This document shows, one piece after another, positions 1 through 11,749 of a stretch of 64,000 nt of DNA. Source of the stretch: Serpula lacrymans var. lacrymans S7.9 (lineage: Eukaryota; Basidiomycota; Agaricomycetes; Boletales; Serpulaceae); assembly GCF_000218685.1 (NCBI RefSeq), contig NW_006763294.1, positions 2,414,684 through 2,478,683 of the forward strand, read 5' to 3'. A program made the translations under genes and the position numbers. The notes under the pieces are model-generated. The model searched no databases. It had not been told where the DNA came from and worked only from the letters and a program-made list of their open reading frames with translations. Every line of letters begins with the position of its first letter. The first letter of the stretch is position 1.

Positions 1-130
1 TAACCGATACCACTCTATGCAACGCGGAACTAAACAAAGATTTGGATAACCTTGGTATTTAAAAGCAATGTACAACCGTAGCACGGGATTACATCTGATC
101 AGCTTGTATTACATTTACTTGTTCCGTTTG

Positions 131-1675
131 TTATGCAAACAGTTTCTTGAAGGCTTTCTTTTCTTTGTCGCGCTTCTCCTTCTTGCGCTGCCTGACTTTA
201 GCCAGCTCGGTGGCAATCGCCTGGTCCTCTTTGACCAGCTCACTGGCTTGCACGAGATCTTTCTCGGCTTCTTCCTCATCTTTTAGAATGACACGGGCCA
301 ATGCTCGTCGGTATAAAGCTTTGGCTGTAGTTCATCGTCAGGAAGCTTTCTCAAGATTTACAGGAAGTAAATGGGATCTGCTGACCTTTGTCTGCGGCAT
401 TCAACTCGAGCTTGTTGAGGGCACGAGTAGTGTTGTCCTGAGCGACCGTCGCATTGTATAACGTCTGAGGTTGCACTCGCAAAGCAGCAAGAGCAGAGTT
501 TAGGAGGAGTGGAGCCATCAACGAGTCGAAAGAATCCTTCAACTCCGGCGGTGAATTATCCGGCATCACGGGATGTACGTCAAGATAACGAATGGACTCT
601 TTTTTATCGTGACCCAAGTCAGGATTCATGAGCAACATTACAAAATCGGTGGAGCTTACTAAGGTATTTCTGGAGAGCTAGTTCGGTTTGACCTTCTTTG
701 AAGAGTTTGTTGCCGATTTCCCTTATTTCTCGTGCGGCTTTTAGTGCGACTTCGGGGTTTTGGACATCACGGTCATCATCGTCTGGATAGTCCTCATAGG
801 CATCGCCATCCGTGTTTTCAACAGGCGCAAGGTCAGGGTCGTCGGGGGAAAGAACACCACAGGAAGCAATGACGATAGGAGAGGTTGGGACGTCACCAGA
901 TGACGTGGGGGAATTTTCCATCTGGCGAACTGTGAGGGTGGTATTAAAGCGATTGGAAAAGAAACTGGACAGATAACTAATAACCTATCGATTTGCCTCG
1001 GACGACTTCACCGAAAACAACATGTTTACCGTCAAGATGTGCGCAGGGCCTTGCAGTAATGAAAAATTGAGAGCCATTGGTGTCTTTACCAGCATTTGCC
1101 TAGCACGAGTTGTTTAGTGTTGAAAGGGAATAAGAATAGCATATCGATCTTACCATTGAGAGCAGGAAAGGCTTCGTATGATTCACAAGGAAACCTTCAT
1201 CTTCGAACTTTTCGCCGTAGATGGACTCTCCACCGGTACCTACAGACGCTCGGTGATAAGTCTACCTCAAAGCGCGCGTTCGCCAAGTAGATCATACCAT
1301 TTCCAGCTGTGAAATCACCTCCTTGACACATGAAGCTATGGCAACGGAATAGAGAGACGCGTTAGTATGTCTGCTATTTAGCCCTTGAGTGATAAGAGCG
1401 CGAATGTTTACTCTTTGATGATTCGATGAAAACGGGAGCCTTCATAAGACAACTTCTTGCCTGATGCTCCTTCTCCCTTTTCACCTGTACATAGCGCACC
1501 TGTAGCCACGAGGTAAGCCGGGAAATGGGAGGTAAAATCTACAGACAAGGTCATACATACGGAAGTTCTCAGCTGTCTTGGGTACTAGATCGTTATACAG
1601 AGAGAATATGATGCGTCCTGCAGGCTTCTCTCCGATGGTAATGTCGAAGTATGTGATCGTGCGCTCAGACGCCAT
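131..1675 (-). CDS. Cyclophilin-40 type peptidyl-prolyl cis-trans isomerase (Cpr6/PPID-like) with TPR domain
   Basis: Protein of roughly 370 residues read in several exons. The N-terminus ([12 protein letters not shown], then [13 protein letters not shown] and VPKTAENF) starts a cyclophilin domain. Later exons read [29 protein letters not shown] and [12 protein letters not shown], so the catalytic Arg and the Gly-Gly-Asp-Phe segment are present. An acidic linker ([10 protein letters not shown]) is followed by TPR-like helices ([18 protein letters not shown]) and a very basic end ([20 protein letters not shown]). The family isomerises prolyl bonds and binds the Hsp90 C-terminus through the TPRs, acting as a cytosolic co-chaperone. 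The start ATG is the one directly opening the cyclophilin fold. It is transcribed away from the monooxygenase gene to the right. Assignment is firm; the choice between Cpr6 and Cpr7 orthology is not resolved. Confidence 0.9.
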
Positions 1676-3434
1676 TATGGATTGCAGTGAACTAGCTTTA
1701 GATCTGCTGAGACTGGGTGCAAGAAATAAGTCTAACAATTTATAGAAGCGAGAACAGTGTTGAGTCGTTATGTAATGTGGTAGAACGTACCAGAAAGTGC
1801 AACTCACCTACACGCGCTACTAGTAGGCGCGGCAGTGATAATTGACTCAAGAGACCTGATTCAGATATATGCGCAACAAGCATCATTTTATCTTGCAGTG
1901 CCTCATCTGTACAGTGATCGCTTGTCCCTTTTTCTCATTATTACTTTCTCATGTAGTCATCCAAATTTCATGACCAAGTTCTCGATACACTCTTTCTTTT
2001 TGTAAACCTCCCACCATCCCCTTATCTCTCCTTCAGGTTGATCTTATTCAGTTGTGAAATGTGCGTATTGATCATTTTGTTTCTCTTAGGGCCCTTTGAT
2101 TGTCGCAGAGACAATCATACTCGATGAAATCGCTTGGTAAAATGTACGATCTTGGTCACGGTGCTCCTCTAATTTCGTGTTCTCGACTGAGAGCATGGGC
2201 CACATATGCAAATTTGAATCTTCAATAAGATAAGAGCGACCAAAAATCTCGTTTGCTTAAGACTGAACAGACTAGGGTTGGCACTCGTGGAAAGAAGAGT
2301 GTGAGCGGCTCGTAATGAGGCGAGGTTCTATGTCGGTAATGAGAATAAAGTGGGCCAAATCAACATGAAGGAGGTACACAAGAACCCACTGGAGAGATGG
2401 CATGATCTTGTTTCGAGCCATCTGTTTGGATGGAGGCTGATAATTTACGTTCACAATGCCTTTCATGATGCGTCATCGCAGAGACTTGATTTGAGATCGC
2501 AAACCCAGGAGAAAGACCATCTGAGTTCTTCAAAACCAAGACTCCAGGAAATCAGAAGCAGCATAGAGTATAGTTTATTAGTATTGAAGCCCTGCCTTGA
2601 GCTATCCTGCCAAAATCAAGATTTTATCATGGTGTGGGTTTAAAATGAACAGTATTTCGCAAGTGTACATTGAAGGTAAGACCATGGTTTGTTTTCCCTA
2701 GCCTGCTCGCCATGGGCGTTCGAGTTGATGAACTAGACTGTAGGACCGCGCAGCCACGTGTCCGGGTACCAAAGTTCCAAGTTTAAGCATCATGATCTAC
2801 ACTCATGTCGCCAAAATATTGAACTTGCTTTTACCTTGATAATCACTGCAATTGCAACAAAACTCCATGATGCTCGATCAAATCGCCGATGGGGATTGTT
2901 ACTTGAATCTGCTTCAAGGTTAATGGCTTCCTCCAATCCAATCCTGACGTTCTCGTTATGCGACTGCGGCCAAGTCATCCGTCCTGGCAGGCGACATTCA
3001 TGAGACCAACATGTTATAGTCTGTTATCCGGGTGACCAAGTAGGACGTAAGCTTGATAGTAATATCTCCAGCTGATATTGCAAGGGAATCCCGAGTCCGG
3101 AACTCGGACAGGAATATCTATGTTCCTACGTTCCATTCTGATTCCCATACGCCTGGTACCAAACCCACATTCTCAGCTATCCGATCCTCAGGAGTAGCAA
3201 AGAAGGAGGTCACGAGCTATATCTATAGTGAGTAAATTTACGTGACTTTCCTATCCTTTGCGGGGTTTAGCGTTGCGTCTTTGCCCACCGGACCTAGGGA
3301 AGTATGTAACCTCCTCTATAGCCCTTATGTTCTCCCTTTTCACGAGGCGATCCCCAGTGCTCCAATCAAAGTCCTTTGTTCGCTAGATCCTATCTATTTA
3401 AGCTCTGCTTCAGTTAGCTTCCAGCATACCAATC
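1676..3434. other. Intergenic, divergent promoter region
   Basis: About 1.76 kb between the divergently transcribed cyclophilin and monooxygenase genes. Only short open frames without family motifs or plausible exon chains were seen on either strand, and no tRNA fold or repeat. Confidence 0.5.
3395..3402 (+). promoter_or_regulatory. TATA-like box of the flavin monooxygenase gene
   Basis: The motif TATTTAAG lies about 33 nt before the ATG of the monooxygenase, a spacing common for short fungal leaders. Assigned by motif and position only. Confidence 0.35.
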
Positions 3435-6041
3435 ATGACCACTGACTCTACACCCCTCCAACTACCCACCCTAGATAGGCTCGGTATAACCGAGCCTTTG
3501 GAAGATGTTTCTGCTGCAGATATCGGCAAAGCCTGGTTCAGCGAGTTCTCAAAGGCAATCTTGTCGAATGATACCGCCTTGGCCTCTGATCTCTTTCTTG
3601 ATGGCGGATTCTGGAAGGATATTCTGGCCTTTACTTGGGACTTTCGAACATTTCATGGAAAGCCAAAAATAAAGCACCTTTTAGATGTTCGCTTAGGCGA
3701 AATCGGTGTATCTGCTTTGACTCTCTCTGAGGAACCCTTCCGTGCGCCTGCACTTCAGAGACCGTATCCTGATTTAGCGTTGTTGCGTCTGTGTTTTGAT
3801 TTTACGACGAAATATGGCAAGGCATCAGCAGTGCTTAATCTAGTCCCTCTCCCTGGTTTGATATGGAAAGCCTATACGCTTTTCACTTGTCTAGACTCTT
3901 TGCATGATTTCCCCGAACAAGTGAGTATCGTCGATTTCTGTGTTCTCAAGTCCTCGAAATTGACATCACTGCAGGTTGGGCCATTACGAGACCATGTAGC
4001 CGATCATGGTACATGGAAGGATAGGCTCAATCAAAAGATCGATTTCGTCGATACCACTCCAACAGTCGTTGTGATTGGAGCTGGGCACGTCGGTTTAGAG
4101 GTCGCTGCTCGCCTTCAGTATATGGGCGTGCCCACGCTAGTCGTTGACCGTAAGCCTCGTATCGGCGACAACGTAAGTGGTTAAGAGACATATCTGCGGT
4201 CTGAGAAATTAATTAATTGATATTGTGCAGTGGAGGGATCGTTACAGGACTCTTTGTTTGCATGACCCAGTTTGTATGATAATTTTTTCTTTTCTTCTTT
4301 TGCTGTTCCTGAACAAGTATTCTAGGGTATTGCCATACTCCATACTTGAAGTCTGTTCTTGGAAAGCGCTTGTTTTAAACTCATGTTGTACTAACTCTCT
4401 ACCGTAGGTTTCCGACATCCTGGCCTGTTTACACTCCTTCCCTAAAGGTGCAGTGCTACAATCAATCAAAAAGCTCCAGGACTGACCATTTATATAGCTT
4501 GCAGATTGGCTCGAAAGCTACGCCAATTTTCTGGAGTTGAATGTTTGGACGTCCTCGACAGTCCAAAGTGCCTCTTGGAACAAGCAGGAAAAGACATGGA
4601 CGGTAGAAATCAGTCGTAAGGGCAAGGCTAATAGAACATTTACGATTAAGCATCTCGTTTTTGCCACTGGCTTCGGAGGAGGCATCCCTATTACTCCCGA
4701 AATTCCAGGAAAAGTGCCCATCTTCTGATCATTTGTTTACTGAAATGGCTGAAGCAGACTTTATAGGAGCATTACAAGGGGACTGCTGTACATTCTTCTG
4801 GATTCACATCGGCCGCTGATTATGTCGGGAAGAAAGCAATCGTAGTAGGTGCTTGTAACTCAGGTATGATCGAAATAATCCTCCCGGAAGAGCAATTTTG
4901 AATAGCCTTGGCAGGCCATGATCTAGCTCAGGATTTTTGTAATCATGGCGTAGATATCACTATGTTGGGATTTCCTTTATTTCACTTTCAGGATACTTAC
5001 TTTCGTCTAGGTACCAGAGGTCGTCTACTTTCGTCGTATCTGTTAAGGCTGTGGGCAAGGGAATCCTTGGAGGTATTTCAAACACTTGTCCCAGTGTTCG
5101 ATGTCTAATATATATTTCTACGAAGCATACTACAAGGAAGGCTTCCCGGTTGATACCGCTGATCATCTGAGCAGCGCATTCCCAAATGCTGTAGTCAAGC
5201 TCCTGCACCAGCGTATGGTGCCATCTGTAGCGAATACGACGGACAAGTGTGTTATGTCCAGTGACTTCTGGAGACTTTGCTGATCGGCGGACCCTCTCAG
5301 GGACATCTTGGAAGGTCTCGCGAAAGTGGGCTTCAAAACTAACCTCGGTCCGGATGGAGCAGGGGTGACACAGCTTCTCTTCCAGAGGGCGGGCGGATAT
5401 TACTTGGGTAAGCTGCATATCAGCATCATACCTCCCAATCAGTTTTCAGGTGTTGACTATAATCAATAGACACTGGCACGAGCCAGCACATCATTGATGG
5501 ACATATCAAGATCAAGAACGGGAGCTCCATTGAGAATTTTACTGAACATGGGCTACGTTTTGCAGACGGCACAGAGCTGCAGGCAGACGTCATCGTCTTT
5601 GCTACTGGGTGTGTGCTGTCAAGTCTCGAGTCTTATCATTTGTGTTGACTAATCCCGGGTGCTTCCCCAGGTTTGGCGATCCGCGTGATGTCGTGCGAGA
5701 TATCTGCGGCTCCGAAGTTGCGTCCCAGATCACCCAAGTATGGGGCTTTGACGAGGAAGGTCAAGTGCCAGGTGTTTGGAGGCAGTGTGGACATGACGGA
5801 ATATGGTTTGGGATCGGTGCGGTCCTACTCTCCACTCGAAAGGGTCCTCTACTCACTCCGACTTCTAAATTTTGTACAGGTAATTTTGCGCTCTCGCGTT
5901 TCCACAGTACTCACCTTGCGTTACGTATGACACTTTCTGTTTTGCCTGTTTTCCTATCTGATATATTTCCTGTGCTTCTCGATCACAGAAATCAAGGCTA
6001 TCGAGGAAGGCCTTCTAAATAGGTCCAAAATTGGATTATGA
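3435..6041 (+). CDS. FAD/NADPH-dependent flavin-containing monooxygenase (YUCCA/Baeyer-Villiger-like)
   Basis: Multi-exon gene with about ten introns; splicing restores one continuous frame. An N-terminal segment of about 190 residues (SnoaL/NTF2-like in feel) precedes the FAD Rossmann motif VVVIGAGHVGLEVAARL. Then come WRDRY, FPTSWPVYTPS, the FATGFGGG signature, a second dinucleotide motif IVVGACNSGHDLAQDF across an intron, MYQRSSTFVVS and a final GHDGIWFGIGNFALSRF. This order matches fungal class B flavin monooxygenases, which use NADPH and O2 to oxygenate small organic substrates. Substrate cannot be told. Some fungal relatives sit in secondary-metabolite clusters, but no synthase gene is nearby. 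The last exon ends ...LLNRSKIGL. No frame breaks were found once introns are removed. Confidence 0.85.
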
Positions 6042-6762
6042 ATTTAGAGAATTGTTGGCCGTCGACTTCCCATCCCAGACTCCCTCCCAGTTTTGTTGGT
6101 TACATTGTCTGTATCAAGCGTATCTGCCTTCCACCCACAAGTTTACCCGTCCTTTTTTTGTTGCTACTAGAGTCGTTAGACCATTTGAATGAAACATGTG
6201 ACCTTAAACATATACCCCTTCCACTATTCCGGCCGATTCGTCGTATATATCTTGCAGTGCTTTGCATCATGTAAATCAGACACATTGTGCATTAGTTTAT
6301 GTTCGTAGTCAGAGTCACTGATGCTGATCACTATTAGACGCGTTGGTTACCGGAATGATGTTCCACGTGACTACTAAGTAATCATTATCCCTACAAACCC
6401 CCAGGATGTAGGCACCGCTATAAGCATCAATGTCATATGCAGCATGCAGGCAACCAACTGACCACCAGGCGACAGTACTGAATCCAAAGGATTCAACTTC
6501 ATTTGGTAAGGAATGTGTCCGCTCTACTTACGTCTGCTTGATGGCGCCAATGATGGCAGCAACAACTGCACGCTTGTGTGCGGTGGCTGTAACCCGTCGT
6601 GCAAAGTGATCACACTAAACTCCCGGCTGCGTACGGGACAATGCAGTGATTCACCACTGATTCACCACAAGATGACTGTACCTGGGATTCTACCAGTTAA
6701 CCGATATACCAAAGGTATAAAGATGAGCATCGAGGAGCTCGGTTAATCAAACCATACCCGTC
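6042..6762. other. Intergenic
   Basis: Contains the monooxygenase 3' region and the thaumatin-like promoter. No gene-like exon chain seen. Confidence 0.5.
6716..6722 (+). promoter_or_regulatory. TATA box of the thaumatin-like gene
   Basis: TATAAAG about 40 nt upstream of the thaumatin-like ATG. A short leader with a good TATA box suits a highly expressed secreted protein. Motif-based call. Confidence 0.5.
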
Positions 6763-8031
6763 ATGAAGTTCATTCTTGCTGCCTCATCCCTTGCGCTCGC
6801 CACTGGCGCTGCTGCCCGTACCTTCATCGTGAAGAACAACTGTGCGTACACCGTATGGTGAGTATTCTCCCGGAAATATTGTTCACACTATACTGAAGAG
6901 AGATGTCTGTAGGCCTGCTGTAAGTGTGAACAAGGAAGTGGTGATAAATCCTAAAACATATTTCAATAAAGATTTATACGATGCCCGGTGGTGCCAACCC
7001 TCCCACCAGTCAGCCGAATGGGTGCGTACTCGTACCGTTATCGTCAGTCAACTCTTGATAACTGAATGACTGATCGGTTGGTTACAGATGGGAAGCTGAT
7101 GCTGGCACGTCAGTCACCTTCGACGTATGAGACTCTCTTTCCCTCCAGTCTCGAGATCGAATAGTAACCGGAATTTTGATTTTTAGGTCCCTGATAACTG
7201 GTCTTCCGGAAGAATCTGGGTATGAACGTTTCCCTATTGTAATTTTATGTTGTCATTAATCGGGTCTCGAAGGGTCGTAACGGATGTGACGCCAGCGGAA
7301 ACTGTGTCACTGGTGGTTGCACTGGAGGTATTGTCTGCACTGGAATTGTAAGTTAATACTGCTCGACTTCGTGGTTGCCTATAACTTAATACATACTAGG
7401 GTGCTGCTCCTCAAACTCTCGCCGAGTTCACTTTGACCGCCTACTCCAACCTCGACTTTTATGATAGTACGTGATAGCATGCTGCCTATAAGAACAATGC
7501 TAATGTTTTTTTTCTTTCTGAAAGTCTCTGTTGTGGATGGATTCAACATTCCCATGAGCATCACCACTGACCAGAGCAGCTGCACTGAAGCCAGCTGCCC
7601 TGTTGACTTGAACGCCATTTGTGAGTTCCCTTTCTTTCGGTGTCAGATGTAGCCATTAAACACTATGTTGTATCAAGGCCCGGCGGAGCTCAAAGGTCCT
7701 ACTGCCGCTGACGGCACCGTCGATGGTTGCAACAGTGCTTGCCTTGCCAACTTGGATGGAACCCCCAACAACTCCAACAACTGCTGCAGCGGTTCGTTCA
7801 ACACTGCTGCCACCTGCCCGGTATCTGGTGTCCAGGACTATTCGTTCTTCAGTAAGTCATTATTGCCTAGTGTTCTATATGTTCAGATTCTGATCAGCAT
7901 GCGCAATTGTAGAAAACAACTGCCCCAACTCTTACTGCTACCCCTTCGATGAGTCTAGCAACACTGCTGTTTGGGCCTGCTCTGGAACTTTGAACCCCAC
8001 ATACACGATCACCTTCTGCCCTGCCAGTTAA
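6763..8031 (+). CDS. Thaumatin-like secreted protein (GH64/TLP superfamily), with a 7-nt micro-exon
   Basis: Signal peptide MKFILAASSLALATGAAA is followed by TFIVKNNCAYTVWPAIYT, the thaumatin N-terminal signature. Downstream exons carry NGWEADAGTSVTFDV, PDNWSSGRIWGRNGCD, TGGCTGG, LAEFTLTAYSNLDFYD, VDGFNIPMSI and a Cys-rich end (CPNSYCYPFDESSNT, TITFCPAS). About 250 residues with many cysteines, as expected for a disulfide-rich beta-barrel. Fungal relatives are extracellular and can bind or cleave beta-glucan; here a role at the cell wall or fruiting body is inference. Exon 1 ends at 6857, exon 2 is only 6913-6919 (GCCTGCT) and exon 3 starts at 6972; without exon 2 the conserved WPA motif and the frame are lost. 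Stop follows the final CPAS. Confidence 0.9.
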
Positions 8032-8493
8032 ATTTAACGTATACCATTTCGTCTGCTATTTGAAACAGCGGGCTGCAAGCATATATTTATCTTGGTGAAC
8101 TGGATCTGTAGTAATTTTGGGGTGTAATCGAGGTGTAAAATAGAGCTTGTGGCCTTGCTTGTTGCCGTGATTAACAGCGGAAGTCTTCACACAACGAATG
8201 AGGTCTATATCATTGCCAACCACGCATATATGTCGCCAGTAAAAGCAGAGCGTCGTCGGGGTATGATAAAGACCAAACGAAGACAGAGAAGCTGACAGTG
8301 TCGTTCTCGTAGCCCAGAGCGTTGGTAAATAAAAAGAGAGCTTAACTGTTGACATACAAGTAGAGGAATGAAAGCAACGCTTAAATCTGGAATCAGATCA
8401 TCGTTGCAAAGGAAAAGAAAGGCTCAGTGGGCGGTCTGAGAATAGGTTAAAGGCTCAATGTCAATATAGCTATAAGTTAGAAAATATTAATAT
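8032..8493. other. Intergenic
   Basis: Holds the thaumatin-like 3' region and the 5' flank of tRNA-Met. No coding signal seen. Confidence 0.5.
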
Positions 8494-8597
8494 GGCTTCA
8501 ATGGCTCAGTTGGCTAGAGCGCAGGTCTCATACGAAAAGTATGACGCAATTTGATTGTGTGATCCTGAGGTCGCAAGTTCGAGCCTTGCTTGGAGCA
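8494..8597 (+). tRNA. Elongator tRNA-Met (CAT anticodon) with intron
   Basis: The sequence folds as a tRNA. Acceptor arm GCTTCAA pairs with TTGGAGC (8590-8596), with discriminator A8597; the D arm is TGGCTCAGTTGGCTAGAGC. The anticodon CAT is at 8529-8531, and the T arm GCAAGTTCGAGCCTTGC has the GTTCGA B box. A 29-nt intron (about 8533-8561) interrupts the gene one base 3' of the anticodon, the usual nuclear tRNA intron position. The body resembles eukaryotic elongator rather than initiator tRNA-Met. CCA is not encoded, as expected. The U-U pair at the base of the anticodon loop also occurs in other eukaryotic elongator tRNA-Met. Confidence 0.95.
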
Positions 8598-9873
8598 TGC
8601 TTTTTGTGATCATGTACGTTGTCCTTTCACACAGTTCGTTATTGTTAGCTTAGCTCTCCACAGTGACGACAATACACGCAAGGCGCATATGGTTGAATGT
8701 CGCCTTCTGTTTTGCTAAATGTTCATTATTTTAAACTGTACAACACGACGTTATCATTCGCTAAAGTCGATCGACCGTCGACTGTCCAGACCAACAGCTT
8801 AGAAACAAAAGACGCTCAAATACCTCGAACCTGGGGCTATTTACCGGGTGCAATCGATACTCACCGAAGATATACATAGCAGAAGAGTCCGAGGAAACAG
8901 CTGAAAGTGCACGACCAATAGAGCGATTCTGCGTATGTTTTGCGTCGTGACACGACTATTTTGCTAAGAATACACATGTCGTGACATCATGCGCAGCTGC
9001 TTCTGCCACGGTTGCTCCGAAAACCCTAAAGACACGAAGGTCTGTTGTCTTGGGCATCATGGTCCAGGAGCTCGTCGAGTGACCATGGCGTGTACTGCCA
9101 GGTTGCGACCTGACGGTACGCCGAGTTGTGGGGGTCTGAGTCGCTAAAACATGAATGATATTTATGACGCTGAACGGCGACATCCCAAACCTGGGTGGTG
9201 CGAGCTGTATAAATGATAGGTGCCTCAAATGGGCTGTCAAACAGACGCTGACAATGAAAACAAGATGCGATGCCAACTGACCCTTTTTTAAGATGATGGT
9301 TGGATCTGAATGGAGGTAGCATGTCCCAAGCCAAGAATGTCACATGCGAAAGACTGGATCCACATAATTAAGTACGTATTAACTCCAATTCCGAGAAGAA
9401 TGATAAACCCGGCTAGACGACAACTTGCGCGAATTCTGGCAATTGGAGCGGCCAACTGTACATGATAGATATGCCAACTGTTGAAAGATATAAAACCATC
9501 GCCTCATTGAACAGATATCGATATGCGCGCTCAGCATCAATCATTATCACAGCACGGTCCAGTCTGGAACCAGGATGATGATCATGAATTGAGGAAAAGT
9601 GTGCGTGTGACGGCATAGCTTATCGTGAGAAAGAAGAGAGCCTCGAATAAGCAATGCTTCCTTTCGGTGTTTACCGAGTTCATAAAGGAGAGACGTTTGG
9701 TTGTATCCATCACGGTGCGAACTTGTCCAGGTCAACCGCCATCCCTCTTGTCCTTGTGTTGGCTCGCGTGTTTCCCCTCCGTCCTTCATAAGCCTCGGGT
9801 CTGCTATCCTGTGTTTCCCCCTTCCAGGATTCATACGCCTTTTCAGTAACGACCTCCTTTCTTCGGTTTCACC
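8598..9873. other. Intergenic with possible decayed or unresolved membrane-protein ORFs on the minus strand
   Basis: Minus-strand frames at about 9413-9616 (FNEAMVLYLSTVGISIMYSW) and 9301-9410 (GFIILLGIGVNTYLIMWIQ) look like membrane helices. They are separated by a stop, and I could not find a splice pair in the correct phase. I therefore call no gene here; it may be a relic or a gene whose structure I could not resolve. Confidence 0.3.
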
Positions 9874-10528
9874 ATGAGCGTACTTGTCGCAGCAAAGTTT
9901 CCCAGTATCACTGCTACCCTCGTCTCTTGCGCCGTCTCAGCTTTTTTTCTACTCCTCATTCGACTTGTTTTGTCAGTCGCACGGGCCCCATACTTCGCAA
10001 AAGTCTATCCCAGTACCGACAGTCTTGAGAAGATTAGCATAGCTGCTTCTTTGTCTTTTTTCACTTCTGGTTGGTATCACAACCTCCACTGGGATGCTCT
10101 TCCCCCTTTTTTACCATTTTCTATGGGTCAAAAATCAGCTTTCCAAGTGGGCACGGGCATGAGTGCCCATATGTCACCGAAGGCATCGGAGGCAATGGCC
10201 GTCAGCTGGCGGTCACGGCGACCTAGACCAAACTTCCAGCCTCCTCGTCAGTTGTGTTTTTAATCTTTTCTTTTTTTGGTCATACTCACGATCTGTATCA
10301 GTTGCCGCCCTCTATGAAAACCCTGTACCTCTTTCGATGGCCAAAATAATCATGTCGCGACACGTAAGTATCGTGGATTTTATGCCAAGCGTTAAAAGCG
10401 AAACTCATTAATTCATAAATCATCAGACGTTCCGTCGACCAAATCCTAACCGTGCTCGGCAGACAGCACCTTCGCTGAACCGTCCACCAACGCAACCGAC
10501 GTCTCGCCTATTTCACTCAATAGCATAA
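9874..10528 (+). CDS. Hypothetical protein, N-terminal membrane segment, proline/arginine-rich tail
   Basis: Not recognised. An ATG in a good context (caccATGAGC) opens a hydrophobic N-terminus (ITATLVSCAVSAFFLLLIRL). The frame continues to about 10250, where a donor (gtcagt) can join an acceptor before LAALYENPVPLSMAKIIMSRH. A second clean intron (gtaagt...atcag, ending about 10427) leads to a basic, Pro-rich tail (TFRRPNPNRARQ, NRPPTQPTSRLFHSIA) and a stop at 10526. Both splice junctions keep one frame, which argues for a real gene of about 180-190 residues. The MSRHTF tail loosely recalls C-termini of basidiomycete membrane receptors, but only one membrane helix is clear. Could be a lineage-specific orphan. 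Confidence 0.4.
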
Positions 10529-11749
10529 TATGGAATCCATTATTTCCGTGCTTCAAACGCATTCGATGTCCTCGCGCATCGCGCACTACACACGACGGAA
10601 ATAAAATATACCTTTCACGCAGTTACAAGTTACGGACAATCACTAATACGGACAGATTACGATCTTTCTCAGGACTCGTTTTTCCATGAACCTCATGATA
10701 CTGTCAAGGAAAATTTCCGGTTTTATTTATGACCAGGACAGATAGAGTATCGTCATACTATCATGTGGTGGCTGGAGCGGTTGAGCGGGATGATTTTTGG
10801 AGGAGTGTAGTGGACTTAATGCCAAGTTTTTCGTGTACATGGACTAACCTTCTTCTTTTTCGATTTACTCTTGCTTTATTTTCTTTTTATTCGCTTCTAG
10901 TTATCTATCTACTTTGCGTTGTTAGCACGATATCCTACTAGATACTCTGATTGTCGTACAGTAATGAAATGATAAGCAATTCAAAATCTCTTGTCTACCA
11001 AACGTCAATGTCGTAAATTAAGCATGAGTGTTTCGTTTGGATTTATGTAAGGGGTCTGAGCTTTACCCACTGTTTCAACAACCAGCTGCGGTAATAAGTC
11101 GTTTGCCATTTACGACTACCTGGCCCGCTACGTATGCACATAATTTCGACTTTCGATTTGTTATCTCTGAACCTCTGAACGTTCGAGTTCTGCACTTACA
11201 TGTCAACATCACCGTCATGCCGCTAACTTCCAAGTTCATTCCCATTCGCTTGCAAGTTCCTTAGGCCCGTATAGCAGAAGAGTCTCCTCTCGTCGCGGTC
11301 TAGTCAAGCATGTCACGTAATTGATATATCTGTAGCGAAGGACGTCTTTTGAGTACCACGCTGCCAGGGATTATTCCACGTGCGATCTCACAAGATAAGC
11401 TGTCGTGTTCGATGTTGCTGTAAGCTGTGGGTTCCTACGGCCGTACTTCAAGCTACCAGGGTCTCATTCCACGGTAGTACCACACCAATAGGCTAGATAA
11501 AGGCGAGTAACTTGATGATCGTTGTTTTCATCCATATCAGAGTCGAGTCAGCTCTGTTATGCGCATGTATGCTGGTTATATGCTGTTTGTAAGGTGTATA
11601 ATTGTTATCGCAGCCCAAACTCAGAAGCTATACATTGTACCTCAAGGCTATGGTCGAGTTGCTTTATCATATTTTGTTGCCATTATAACATTACATCCTT
11701 ATATGCGTCATGTTAGCTTACTACCTTACTCATCTTTACAGATTGAACT
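10529..11749. other. Intergenic
   Basis: About 1.2 kb with only short unrelated open frames. It includes the amidase promoter side. No repeat or RNA gene seen. Confidence 0.5.
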
